DNA from: Tillus elongatus
Lineage: Eukaryota > Arthropoda > Insecta > Coleoptera > Cleridae
Direction of reading: 5' to 3'
Length of the DNA stretch: 64,000 bases
NCBI GenBank assembly: GCA_964006375.1
Contig: OZ023269.1
Coordinates: 130,440,809 to 130,504,808 of the forward strand
The notes under the pieces are model-generated. The model was not told where the DNA came from, did no database searches, and worked only from the letters and a program-made list of their open reading frames with translations. Both the position numbers and the translations under genes were made by a program. Numbering within the stretch: the first letter of the stretch is position 1; each line of letters starts with the position of its first letter. Positions 27,701 to 37,475 of this stretch are shown here, piece after piece.

Positions 27701-29903
27701 GCTTGGATTTCTTTCGCCTATTACTATTTTTCAAAAGATTCTAATCCAGTCGCTGTGGACTTCTAAATTAGATTGGGACCAAACCCCGCCCTCGCATATT
27801 GTTGAGGCTTGGAACCGTTATCGAAATGAACTCGGTTTACTAAGCAATTTACGCATTCCTAGAAAAATCCTTCCACCTCATTCTGGATGTGGTTATGAAT
27901 TACATGGGTTCTGTGACTCTTCTGAAAAGGGTTACGCTGCCGTTGTTTATATACGATGCCTCCGCCCTGACAAAACAGTTTTTGTTCAGTTTGTTTGCTC
28001 TAAAACCAAAGTCGCTCCGGTTAAGAAACTAACCATTCCTAGGCTAGAACTGTGTGGTGCAGTTTTGTTGGCGAAACTCCTATCGTTTCTTCTGAACGTT
28101 TATCAGACTCGCATGACTTTCGAAAGAATTTTTGCCTGGTCAGATTCGCAAATCGTCTTGAGTTGGATAAAATCTTCGCCTCATCGTTGGAAAACCTTTG
28201 TGGCAAATCGAGTTGCCTACATTCACGAAAGGGTTTCTTCTGAATTTTGGCATTATATAGATTCTGCTAATAATCCCGCCGATATCGCCTCTCGAGGTGT
28301 TCATCCTTCTCAATTTCTCGCCCATGATATTTGGTTCAATGGTCCATCGCTACTATGTCGTTCTGAGCTGTCTGCCTGCTCCCCGTCTTCAGAGCTGCAG
28401 TCTGAAGAGGTCTCTGTTGAGGAAAGGACAGTTTCGCTTTTAACATTTACAGGTGAAGAAAATCTGCTTGATGATTTGTTAGAAAATCATTCTTCTTTAC
28501 ATTACATACAGTCTATTTTGTCATACGTATTACGCTTCGCTTTTAATTCTAGACATTCTTCTATTGCGAAATTTGGACCGCTATCTCGGTTAGAGCTTCA
28601 TGATGCTCTGACCCTTCTGGTCAAGCGCACTCAAGCGGTCTACTTTGAAAAGGAGTTATCTAGTAAAAAATTCCCTAAGTCCTGGAGAAAACTCGCCGTA
28701 TTTCAAGACAGTACTGGTCTTTTGCGTGTAGGTGGTCGCTTGACTCACTCAAGTTTGTCTTATGAGCGAAAGCATCCGCTCTTACTTCCACAAAAGTGCC
28801 GACTCACGGTGCTTTTAATTGAACAATACCATAAAAGGTATCTTCATATTGGCCCTCGCACTCTTCACTTTTTGTTGTGTCAGAATTTTTGGATTTTGTC
28901 TGCAAGACGTGCCATAAACACTGTTATTTCGAAATGTATGCCATGTTGGAAAATAAAGCCTCAACCTTATCAGCCACCTATGGGTGACTTACCCCTTTCT
29001 CGAGTTTCGCAAGTCAAACCATTCTCGCATACTGGGGTAGATTTTGGTGGTCCATTCGCGATCACTATGAATCGATACCGAGGTGCTAAAACCTCTAAGG
29101 CATATATTTGCCTCTTTGTGTGTTTCGCGACTAAGGCTATACATCTAGAACCTGCCTGTAGTCTTTCGACTGACGCTTTTCTCGCTGCCCTCCAACGATT
29201 TATTGCTCGTCGTGGTCGATGTGATAATCTCTATAGTGATTGTGGTACAAATTTCGTTGGCTCCGCCAAGGAGCTTAAACGCATTTTTTCTGATGCAACT
29301 GCTAGGGAAGGAATCCATTGGCATTTCAACCCCCCTTCTGCACCACATTTCGGTGGTCTTTGGGAATCTGGTATCAAGAGTGTAAAATCTCATCTCTCTC
29401 GTGTTGTTGGCCAACAAATCCTATCGTACGAAGAATTCTACACTGTCCTGACGCTTATAGAATCTGTCTTGAACTCCCGACCTTTAAATCCCATGAGTTC
29501 GGATATCGATGACATTCACGCTTTAACTCCTGGACACTTTCTTCATATGGAGCCAGTTTCTACGCTTCCAACTCCCGATTTGTCGTCTGTCCCCTTAACT
29601 CGTCTGTCAAGATGGCAACTTCTCCAACGTATGCACCATGATTTTTGGATTCGCTGGCACAAGGAGTACCTTCACACCCTACAACAACGAAGCAAGTGGC
29701 TTGACGCTGGTGCTCTTCCTACTATTGGGGCGATGGTGGCCGTGAAAGCTGAAAAACTTCCGCCTTCTAAATGGCTACTAGGTCGTCTATTGTCTCTAAT
29801 TCCTGGTCCTGATGGTGTCGTAAGAGTTGCTATTGTAAAGACCTCGAATGGTATCCTTCGTCGCCCTTTGGTGAAGTTGTGCCCGTTGCCAACTAATGAC
29901 TAG
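24729..29903 (+). CDS. BEL/Pao gag-pol polyprotein
   Basis: The open frame extends from 24564, but I choose the ATG at 24729 (MTDTKLRKYK). The 55 residues before it form a hydrophobic, non-Gag-like leader, while this start gives a typical Gag. Domains by rough residue: Gag with a DUF1759-type block near 125 (IPKFRGDYKTFNTFIDLF); CCHC-type zinc knuckles near 340-410 (CVFCKDSSHSIYNC, CHNCLSSLHYLNKC, CRKCGQRHHTLLH); an aspartic protease near 475 with LLDGGSMMSFI; RT near 700-960 with catalytic YVDDVVTGC near 884; RNase H near 1060-1200 (GFCDSS, LELCGA, AWSDSQ, NPADIASRG); an integrase zinc finger near 1370-1420; an integrase core near 1435-1560 (GVDFGG, YSDCGTNF, WESGIKSVK supplying D, D, E); and a C-terminal DUF5641-type domain. 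About 1724 residues with no stop or frameshift, so it is probably functional. Confidence 0.95.
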   Translation: MTDTKLRKYKNQRNIQLSEIDTLSSLAQKAQSDVSLYNLLRVRSSEIDYLREQFIQTHENIVSVILSSEHGNASDENTIYAGFMDAYFEIKAICSRLFPDNKTNVQEILNSNTAGLNEGAKARLAKIEIPKFRGDYKTFNTFIDLFNALVHDCPAYSDIEKFHYLTRPVEGPPLSLIRSLPLTADNYQIAYNTLVTRYSNKRLRAQEHWHAIDSISKFNSDDHVNIRNSLDIISENLSALNTLGFPTDQWDFVMFMLVSKRLDRNMLTKFELDHASTEVPTFTQLLDFLNKYCIAGDAMNQKSFLSHSQKKYSDKSQARPTPRTSAFFADNLNCKSILHTCVFCKDSSHSIYNCSSFCNKTPKDRYNFVKSSRLCHNCLSSLHYLNKCKSTRSCRKCGQRHHTLLHFDKSSAPIPSPVCNNPSRSQVPSAPLDQEQVFAASGIVSNQTTVLLATALIEVLDNHGNYQIMRCLLDGGSMMSFISQRAFKRLGLPKQNCMFAIKGLASMQTSSQSGCVTLTGRPVGQDSFNFTVDALILNAICDNLPATAICSSNWSHIRNLKLADRHFNRPGQVDILLGADVFSKILLNGRISGGEGQPDAVNTVFGYVLMGKIGNTVHSSAVSSFLCSNFESNLDRTLRDFWEVESVPTSSHHSNEDIFCEHHFKTKISRSPSGKYIVSLPFKSESLPIFPGIRDLVVQRFLSLERRLARNMDLYTQYSAFMREYLELGHMKRVHDNKDSPDAYYIPHHCILKPNSLSTKLRVVFNGSAKLPNQSSLNDCLHTGPKLQQDIATILCHFRLHNYVLCADIKMMYRNILVDQSQHDYQRIVWRFASDEPLVDYNLVTLVYGLTPSPFLAIRTLHQLVNDEGGSYPLASAAILNDTYVDDVVTGCSSYEDAKLLQSELISLFERGGFELRKWSSNCSALLSHLPPEHLSQNPLIFGSLANDTPLKILGLQWSPSEDTFFFSVSPLGKPCTKRNMLSELARIFDPLGFLSPITIFQKILIQSLWTSKLDWDQTPPSHIVEAWNRYRNELGLLSNLRIPRKILPPHSGCGYELHGFCDSSEKGYAAVVYIRCLRPDKTVFVQFVCSKTKVAPVKKLTIPRLELCGAVLLAKLLSFLLNVYQTRMTFERIFAWSDSQIVLSWIKSSPHRWKTFVANRVAYIHERVSSEFWHYIDSANNPADIASRGVHPSQFLAHDIWFNGPSLLCRSELSACSPSSELQSEEVSVEERTVSLLTFTGEENLLDDLLENHSSLHYIQSILSYVLRFAFNSRHSSIAKFGPLSRLELHDALTLLVKRTQAVYFEKELSSKKFPKSWRKLAVFQDSTGLLRVGGRLTHSSLSYERKHPLLLPQKCRLTVLLIEQYHKRYLHIGPRTLHFLLCQNFWILSARRAINTVISKCMPCWKIKPQPYQPPMGDLPLSRVSQVKPFSHTGVDFGGPFAITMNRYRGAKTSKAYICLFVCFATKAIHLEPACSLSTDAFLAALQRFIARRGRCDNLYSDCGTNFVGSAKELKRIFSDATAREGIHWHFNPPSAPHFGGLWESGIKSVKSHLSRVVGQQILSYEEFYTVLTLIESVLNSRPLNPMSSDIDDIHALTPGHFLHMEPVSTLPTPDLSSVPLTRLSRWQLLQRMHHDFWIRWHKEYLHTLQQRSKWLDAGALPTIGAMVAVKAEKLPPSKWLLGRLLSLIPGPDGVVRVAIVKTSNGILRRPLVKLCPLPTND

Positions 29904-30103
29904 TAGTAGTAGTATTTGTTTCTAATTTAATTTAATTTTTATTTTAAGTCTTTTTATTGTTTTGTGGATTCTTGCTAACCGGGATAATCATTTATTTTGT
30001 TTCTTGTTCTCTTTTTTCTTATCCGCCGCATGTTATCGCTTCTCCTTCGCGTTAATTATTTTTTTTTTGTGTAGAAAAATGTCTTGCTTATAGCAGCCAT
30101 TTT
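29904..30103 (+). other. BEL/Pao 3' untranslated region
   Basis: About 200 bases of T-rich sequence between the stop codon and the polypurine tract. It contains no extra frame for an envelope protein. Confidence 0.7.
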
Positions 30104-30115
30104 GGCCGGGCGGGA
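30104..30115 (+). promoter_or_regulatory. Polypurine tract-like sequence
   Basis: GGCCGGGCGGGA immediately precedes the 3' LTR. It is G-rich and mostly purine, the expected place for plus-strand priming, though the internal C residues make it an imperfect tract. Confidence 0.6.
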
Positions 30116-30567
30116 TGTTCGCTCCTCGTATAGTGTAAAAGCAGTGGAATTTATAATCTTTATTTTGCGATAAGAAGAACAGACCAGAATTCCACGAATC
30201 GTCAAGAAGAACACAACTTAAGTAGTCAGCAACGCAAAACCGCGATATCGTATAGTACCGCTACCTTAAAATTATATGTGTGGGTGATACAGTCAAACCA
30301 GCCTTAACAAATCCATTAAACGCACCAGCAACCCAGGATAGCCTTTTCCGGGACACGCACGAGTTTCTGTGAGTCCAGTACTCGACAAGAGAAGAAATTC
30401 ACAAAGGTAAGTGGCTTTTTGGTCATTCACGAGTTTGCATCAATTTCCACTGCTTTTGCCCCTTCTCTTTTCATTAAAAACCGTTACTTAATTAACAAAC
30501 GCAAATTACAGTCCACTTTGTTCGTAATAGCCCGCTTAACGCCTATTTCTTCGCCCGCTCTAGCCCA
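30116..30567 (+). repeat. BEL/Pao 3' LTR
   Basis: 452 bp, starting TGTTCGCTCC and ending CTCTAGCCCA. Side-by-side reading with the 5' LTR shows no difference. Confidence 0.96.
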
Positions 30568-30685
30568 GGGTGACAAAGGAAAGGAGGTCGGCAGTTGATC
30601 TGCGCTGACGGAATCCATGCTGACTGTCGTGGATTAGACTGTGTTTTCCAAGAAATTTCAGTAATTAAGAAATTTTAGTAATTGT
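30568..30685 (-). mobile_element. LINE-1W copy D, 5' part beyond the BEL/Pao insertion
   Basis: GGGTGACAAAGGAAAGGAGG (the duplicated target, then LINE) continues the minus-strand LINE-1W interrupted at 23864. It covers the FRQRRSTADLLSFVT region, whose counterpart is at 61015-61110. Homology fades near 30685. Confidence 0.88.
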
Positions 30686-31654
30686 TAACTTAAACATTAA
30701 GCCAAAAAGTTAAAAGTTAGAACTCTCTAACTACACAGCTATCAAAGATTACAAGTACACAGTCATACACTATTAGATGCAATAAAATAAATACAAGTCA
30801 AATTGAACTGTAAGAAAAGCTAATTTGTTTTGAAATATAAAAACTCACAATAAATCTAAATCTAAAAACTCCTAAAAGTCTTAAGAAGTTTCAAAAAAAG
30901 GCTACCCTTTAGCAGGGTTTTAAGTTAGGCTGAATGAAATCGGAGCAAAAGCAAACAGCACAAACATTAGTAAGCCATGCAGCTGAGAAGAAACTTTCAG
31001 AGAATATTACAACCTATTAACCGAATGAGAGTGAAATCAGAAACGATTTTATTTAATGAAACATGAAAACGTCAAGATGGGGATCCAATTACTTGTCCAT
31101 TATTAAACAGGACTAAAAAACTATACAGTTGAATGTCCAAGGAACACGCTTCAACTGTTGCTGTAGGATGGATCCATCGGCGTCAGAAGTGTTACTAACC
31201 CGAAAGGGGGCAACTTTTATTAAAAATAAGAACGAATTTTGGTTTTAACTTGCAAAAATTTTGATCAAAAAGACGTCTCCAGTGAAGACGGATACGAGCA
31301 GACCAAAACAGCAAGGCGCAAGATCGGCCTCGAGACCGAGAACGGAAATGACAACTGACAATTGACAGAAGTGACATATCGACTCGAAAATGCATAGACA
31401 TAAGAATTAAATGACAGATCTGGACACCACAGAGCAAACCATCTGGTCTATTCGAATGGAGTATGGATTGGTGATCTGCTAGTTGACTATATAAGGTTGA
31501 GAAACTTGTGACGTCTGTATTGGAAACATTTAGTACATTTTTATTAGAACAATTGATATGTTTATAAATTTTCATCTCTTCAACAACGAACTGTTCAATG
31601 CCAAAATTGGAAGGGTGTAGAATTTTTGCATCGTTTTCTTTGTCGAGGGTGGCT
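30686..31654. other. No recognisable gene
   Basis: AT-rich sequence. A minus-strand reading frame at 31195-31725 has no domain I recognise and overlaps the start of LINE-1W copy E; I do not call it. The part near 31200-31400 is less AT-rich and could belong to an unidentified LTR or UTR. Confidence 0.35.
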
Positions 31655-33190
31655 TGACTCCCGACCATCTGATTTCTGAATATCCTTCCTCCGAGGTCAC
31701 TATTCTTGGTGACTTCAATGTCCATAATAAGGAATGGCTAGGATCTTCAAAAACCGATCCACAAGGAAGAGCAGCGGAGGCCTTGGCAGTCAGCAATTAT
31801 TTAGCCAATATGGTTCAGCAACCTACTTACTTTCCTCGCATCCCAACACACAGCTCAAATCCCTTGGATCTCCTTCTTACTACAAATCCTGACTGCTATA
31901 ACATAGCAGTCACCGCCCCCCTGGGTCGCTCAGATCACGGCATGGTCACTGCTTCCTGTGCAATGCAACCCGAGGTCACACAGTCATCACACTCACGTAT
32001 CGTTTGGCACTACAACTCCGCGAACTGGGACGAAATGCGAGATTACTTTTCCTCATTTCCATGGGCGTCTGTCTGCTTCTCTCATCCTGACCCCTCTGAT
32101 ATCTCTCAAAATGGTGAAACCCAGATTGTCGCTCTAGACATATCCAAAGCATTTGATCAGGTCTGGCACGCAGCGCTGCTTAATAAACTACCGGCCTATG
32201 GCCTACTACCAAAACGCTGTACGTGGACAGCAAATTTCCTCTCTAACCGGAGCATTTCTGTTATCGTGGATGGCCATTCCTCTAAACTGTATCCAATTAA
32301 TGCAGGAGTTCCTCAAGATTCAGCTTTAGCCCCTACTTTGTTTGTTCTCCACATCAATAACCTCCTCTCTAGCACATCCAACCCAGTTCACAGTTACGCG
32401 GACGACAGCACCCTACTCCAATAGACAATATTCTAAGGATCGTAGACTCATGGAGGGTTCTATTTCCGTGGATCTCCAGAAAATATTAGACTGGGGAAGT
32501 AGAAATCTTGTACAATTCAATCCCACCAGATCACAGTCTTGCTTTCTTTCTCATAAGAGATACACTAGCCCTAGACCCATCACAATAAACAACCAAGTAA
32601 TGAGTCATTTTCACTTGTTGGCATCTCTGTGGATCGGTATCTCAATTGGCACCAACATCTCGCATCAATTGCAGAAGCGGCCCTAAGAAATTATGTTTCA
32701 TCTTCCAGGCTCGCAAATACTTTATATACTTCGCTGCCGCTTCTACACTCGCTCTCCTGAACTCCATTCAGAAGAGATATATACGTCTCATCGGTAACCC
32801 TACCCTGACCCAAAGGCTGCCATCGCTTGCCCACCGACATGCCGTTGGTGACCTCTCTCCCTTTTATAGATATCTGCACGGGCACTGCTCAGAGGAGCTT
32901 TCTTCCATAGTTCCTCCACCTGCTGTCCCCAACAGATCTACCAGGGGAACAGAGCGAATGCACCTTTTTACTGTCCAGGTCACCAGACATAGAACATCTT
33001 GTTATGCCCGCTCTTTTGTCCCGAGGACTTCCAAGTTGTGGAACTCCTTGCCGGCACATGTTTTTCCTTCTCCCCCGAACCTCCAAACCTTCAAGTCCAG
33101 AATTAACAAGTTGCCTCTTTCCTCCTTGTCGACACCCACGGTACGATAGTATTTAGGCTGTAATCCCTCGTGGTGTGTTGTTGAAATAAT
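31655..33190 (+). mobile_element. LINE-1W copy E with endonuclease remnant and internal deletion
   Basis: This is the only copy here retaining part of the apurinic-type endonuclease: VTILGDFNVHNKEWLGSS, NPLDLLLTTNPDCYN and GRSDHGMV (the SDH motif). The frame then jumps at about 32110 directly into the RT block TQIVALDISKAFDQVWHAAL, so most of the linker and the RT fingers are deleted. The catalytic SYADDST is kept near 32396-32415. Frameshifts follow near 32430 and 32650. The C-terminus [14 protein letters not shown]...STPTVR and the 3' end GTGTTGTTGAAATAATTTTT are intact. Confidence 0.9.
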
Positions 33191-33600
33191 TTTTTAAAAA
33201 TGACAACCAAAAATTGAAGCGCTGTTATGGGGTTGGTTTCTGCTTCTCAGGTGTTCTGAAATCCTCAAACTCAATGATCTCCCCGTCCTGCCGACATAGA
33301 CTGTGTTGCAATCAGGTTCACCACACTTTAAACAATATACACCGGACCTCTTTAGAACTGGGATACTGTCTTTGTTTTGGATAAACAAACTTTTTACAGT
33401 GTTTGTGGATCTGAACGAGAATTTTCTATCTTGAGTGCTATTGTAACAGTATTGGTGATGGAGTCACAAAAAGTAAGCGGAAAATATGAAAGTCTCTATG
33501 ATTTCTCCGGAAGCAGACTTGAACTCATTGACCTTAACAACTGGCGGTTTTTCTTATAGACTAATTTGTGTAATAGTAGAGGTGTACAAAAAATTGTGAT
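33191..33600 (-). pseudogene. Penelope-like element relic, GIY-YIG endonuclease (second)
   Basis: The minus strand reads NKDSIPVLKRSGVYCLKCGE then PDCNTVYVGRTGRSLSLRIS and EHLRSR. This has both GVY and YVG elements, the CxxC..C cysteines typical of the Penelope-like nuclease, and the conserved Arg and Glu-His positions. Upstream, in broken frames, there is RKNRQLLRSM and a short RT-to-nuclease linker, but no clear RT. Its sequence is quite different from the relic at 8905-9195, so two Penelope lineages are present. Confidence 0.72.
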
Positions 33601-34454
33601 GTGTTTCCTATATATTTGATGCTTCTTCTCTGCAGATTTGCAATGTTCCCAACAGTTTGAGAACCGCTGTTGTAGGTGGTAAAAAAAATAATAAACATTG
33701 GAAGCATAAGAATTTATGCAGCGTTATGTTCTGAACGGTTTCATATTTTCAAAGTAAACATCCAGTTATATAGCTCAGTTAAATTAAATATTCATCTCGG
33801 GTACATATAATTACATTACGGGTATAAATTTTGTACGAGTTTACTGCCACAAATTTTTCTACTGACTTGATTAAAATCTCTTTAATATTTTCTTTTCAAT
33901 TAAACGAGGGTTTCCTAATTGTATTACAAAGATGTATAATAAGTATTTGAGTATATTAAATGAAGAAGAAAACCTATTTAAAAAGCACTCGCTAATACAC
34001 AAGGAAATTTCAATTATGGATGAAATTAACCTCCTTATTATCAGCTATAATTAATTTTGTCCAATCTTGAGACAGTTTCTTTTATTTAAATGAGGTTAGC
34101 TGTTTTAAATTCAACTCTTTTCACTGAGGACTATTAAGTTTGACAAAGAAATAATTTTAACTGTCTAATATTCCATTTAATTTTTTGAATGCAGGAAAAA
34201 CTCTCAAGAAGTTCCCTGGTTGACTTAGAGACATTTTAAACCAGAGCAAGTCCATCTAGACTATAAAGCAATTAGTGAAATGATAATTTGAGTAATCCGA
34301 TAATGAAAAAACTTTATCGTCTCAAAAGGAATGCAACCTACATAAGGTAGAAGCAGTTATTTAATATAATGCATACAGTGTGTATTTCAAGGGCTTTTCC
34401 TGCACATTTTTCGCAAATAAATAAAAGGATAAAACTTAAATTTCCAGGAAAGCT
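33601..34454. other. AT-rich sequence without a recognisable gene
   Basis: No coding domain, array or clear repeat boundary is seen. Remains of the Penelope-like RT may lie at the left edge but are not recognisable. Confidence 0.35.
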
Positions 34455-34476
34455 AACAACACTTTGGAGAACCCAA
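34455..34476. mobile_element. MITE-B left terminus cut by LINE-1W copy F
   Basis: CACTTTGGAGAACCCAATT here is the inverted complement of AATTGGGTTCTCCAAAG at about 36508-36525. The two are the outer ends of one foldback element now separated by a LINE insertion. Confidence 0.7.
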
Positions 34477-36373
34477 TTTTTTTTATTCAACAACACACTA
34501 CGGGGGCTCACAGCCTAAATACTATCGTACCGTGGGTGTCGACAAAGAAGAAAGAGGCAATTTGTTAATGCTGGACTTGAAGGGTTGGAGGTTCGGAGGA
34601 GAAGGAAAAACATGTGCCTGCAAGGAATTCCACAACTTGGAAGTCCTCGAGACAAAATAGCGGACATAACAAGATGTTCTATGTATGGTGACCTGGACAG
34701 TAAAAGGGTGCATTCGCTCTGTTCCCCTGGTAGAGCTGCTGGGGGCAGCAGGCGGAGAAACTATGGAAGAAAGCTCCTCTGAGCAGTGCCCGTGCAGATA
34801 TCTATAAATGAGAGAGAGAGAGGTCACCAACAGCCCGTCGGTGGGCAAGGGATGGCAGCCTTTAGGTGAGGGTAGGGTCACCAATGAGACGTATAGCTCT
34901 CATCTGAATGGAGTCCAGGATAGCGAGTGTAGAAGCGGCAGCGGCACCCCAGATGTGGGAGCAGTATTCGAGGTTTGGCTTTATTTGTGAAGTATATAAG
35001 GTATAGAGATTAGCTGGTAAAAAGTATTTGCGAGCCCGGAAGAGAACACCTAATTTCTTAGCAGCCGCTTCTGCAGTTGATTTGATATGTCGGTGCGAAT
35101 TTAGATTTCGATCCACAGAAATGCCAGCAAGTGAAAAGGACTCATTACTTTGAATACCTTGGTTGTTCATTGTGATGGGTCTGGGGCTGGTGTATCTCTT
35201 ATGAGATAGAAAGCAAGACTGAGATTCGGTGGAGTTAAACTCCAGAGGCATAACCCTCCATGAGTCTGCGATCCTCATCTAATTGGGCTAAAGAGACAGG
35301 CTTAGAATATTGTATATTTGAGTGGAGGGTGCTGTCATCTGCGTAACTGTGAACTGGGTTGCTGTGCTAGAGAGGAGGTCATTGGTGTGGAGAAGAAACA
35401 AAGTAGGGGCTAAAGCTGAACCTTGAGGAACTCCCGCATTAATTGGAAACAGTAGAGAGGAATGGCCATCCACGACAACAGAAATGCTCCGGTTGGAGAG
35501 AAAATTTGCTGCCCAGGTACAGAGTTTTGGTGGTAGGCCATAGGCCGGAAGTTTATTAAGCAGCGCTGCGTGCCAGACCTGTTCGAATGCTTTGGATATA
35601 TCTAGAGCGACAATCTTGTATTCACCGTGTAGTTCCATAGACTTGTTCTAAAAATGGGTGACAAAGGAAAGGAGGTCGTCAGTTGATCTGCGCTGACGGA
35701 ATCCATACTGCCTGTCGTGGATTGGACTGTGTTTTTCAATAACTTTTAGTAACTCGGTGTTAATATACTCTTCCATCACTTTAGATACGATTGAAAGGAG
35801 AGAAATAGGCCTGTAGTTGCTAGGAAGCACTTTGCATCCTTTCTTGGGGACGGGTTGTACTGGAGCAGTTTTCCAGTTAGTAGAAATATGCTTCTATTGT
35901 AAGATGTGTAACATAGACGAGTCAGGACAGGAGCAAGTTCTAGTGCGCATTTTTTGAGAACAATTGCTGGGATCTCGTCATGGCCAGAGGCTTTCCTGGT
36001 ATTAAGAGAAGAGAGCATCTCTCGTACCTTTTTAGTTTTGAAAATGATATTTTATGTCATTTTATGCGCGATATTGGAGACTGTTGGGAATTGAACATTT
36101 GGAGGTGGGTTAACAGTAGAATTGCCGGCGAACAACGAGGCAAAAAGTTCAGCCTTGCCCACAGCGGTAGAAATAATTTCATCCCCTGAAACAAGAGGTG
36201 AGAACGTGCTCTTGCAGAAATTATTCCCAATAGATTTAAGAAGAGTCAAAAAGGGTTTGCTGCCATTGGAGCTTGAGAGGACTTTGTTTTTGATGTGGTT
36301 GTTAAACGAGTTTTTTGCCTCAGAAAGAATGCGGACATAGCGGTTTCTTGAGTCGTTAAATGCTTGACGTTCA
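34477..36373 (-). mobile_element. LINE-1W copy F, 5'-truncated
   Basis: This minus-strand copy starts in the linker before RT (RYVRILSEAKNSFNNHIKNK-like). It passes through TRKASGHDEIPAIVLKKCA, FRQRRSTDDLLSFVTHF, LDISKAFEQVWHAALLNKL, GVPQGSALAPTLFLLHTNDL and a frameshifted catalytic region. It ends with the C-terminal block and poly-A at 34477-34484. Several frameshifts and a deletion near 35240 disable it. It lies inside a MITE-B. Confidence 0.9.
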
Positions 36374-36384
36374 TCGTAACAGTT

Positions 36385-36530
36385 TTTTTATGCCTGACAA
36401 TGGTTTCGTTAACACAGCTGAATAAATAGTTGACTTATCCCTCGATGAAGCTAACGACATTAATTATTGTTAACGAAACGATCGCCAGGACTTAAAATGT
36501 GTGGTGAATTGGGTTCTCCAAAGCGTAGTT
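36385..36530. mobile_element. MITE-B foldback, right part
   Basis: TGACAATGGTTTCGTTAACA near 36400 pairs with TGTTAACGAAACGATCGCCA near 36470, with a short loop, so the core can fold on itself. The outer arm continues with AATGTGTGGTGAATTGGGTT and CTCCAAAG. The partner outer arm is at 34455-34476. Confidence 0.75.
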
Positions 36531-36889
36531 ATCAAATTTATAGCGAATAATTATGATTAAACTAAAAATTAAATTAATGACTAAAAGGAAACTTTAAATA
36601 GCTTCGACTCCGTCAATGAATCAAATTGACAAAAAAAAATAGATTGTCGATAGCCTTGCAGCTAAAGCTGTTATTGCAAAAAAAGAGCTTCCTAAACTTT
36701 CTTTTTCTCTGTGGTGGAGGTGAATGCTATTACGCATGCCAGTCGTTGGCTCATTTCGCAGCTCCAGTTCCATCCAGCTCTGTGGGATTCGCTTTTCCAC
36801 AGGTCAGCACCATCCACTAAACACCGCCAACCTCTGCGTGGTTGTGCAATCGAATCACCTTTCAGTATTACTTCACTGCACCATACTCT
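36531..36889. other. No recognisable gene
   Basis: Mixed-composition sequence before the 209-bp repeats. Short overlapping frames show no domain. The right half may belong to the R1-like 3' region that follows. Confidence 0.35.
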
Positions 36890-37475
36890 TGTATTGCTCT
36901 AATATCTATCTGCCTCCTCTTTGTGTTTCATAATGTCTGAAACCACCCACTATGCGAAACAGGCCTGGCTTTATTCAGGCCAACTTCATCTTGTTCTTCT
37001 GTCTGTATTCTCAACCCTTTTAAAATATATGTACCCCTCTCTTCGTCTTCTTTCTTCTAATACTTACTGTCATCCATCATACATAATCTCCATACTATTG
37101 TCTTGCTCTAATATCTATCTGCCTCCTCTTTGTGTTTCATAATGTCTGAAACCACCCACTATGCAAAACAGGCCTGGCTTTATTCAGGCCAACTTCATCT
37201 TGTTCTTCTGTCTGTATTCTCAACCCTTTTAAAATATATGTACCCCTCTCTTCGTCTTCTTTCTTCTAATACTTACTGTCATCCATCATACATAATCTCC
37301 ATACTATTGTCTTGCTCTAATATCTATCTGCCTCCTCTTTGTGTTTCATAATGTCTGAAACCACCCACCATGCGAAACAGACCTGGCTTTATTCAGGCCA
37401 ACTTCATCTGGTTCTTCTGTCTGTATTCTTAACCCTTTTGAAATATATGTACCCCTCTCTTCGTCTTCTTTGCTT
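36890..37475 (-). repeat. 209-bp tandem repeat, about 2.7 units
   Basis: Units starting near 36899, 37108 and 37317 are nearly identical, with the phrase CATAATGTCTGAAACCACCC at about 36930, 37139 and 37348. They lie directly downstream, on the minus strand, of the R1-like coding tail. They look like tandem duplications in a LINE 3' UTR rather than a free satellite. Confidence 0.93.

Larger units (their letters stand above)
23865..30567 (+). mobile_element. Apparently complete BEL/Pao LTR retrotransposon
   Basis: A 6.7-kb element with two 452-bp LTRs (TG...CA ends), a primer binding site, one long gag-pol frame, a purine-rich tract and a 5-bp target duplication. The two LTRs look identical by eye, implying recent insertion. 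No env-like frame lies between the integrase stop at 29903 and the 3' LTR. It sits in a minus-strand LINE-1W copy. By known family biology it would replicate through an RNA intermediate in cytoplasmic Gag particles. Confidence 0.97.

Noticed and set aside
29904..30115. Envelope gene in the BEL/Pao element
   Set aside because: The space between integrase and LTR is about 200 bases with no open frame, so the element is a retrotransposon without env.
31195..31725. 176-residue minus-strand reading frame
   Set aside because: No recognisable domain, and its upstream end overlaps LINE-1W endonuclease sequence read on the other strand.
36890..37475. CRISPR-like or satellite array
   Set aside because: Units of 209 bp without spacers, in a eukaryotic context; the adjoining LINE tail explains them better.
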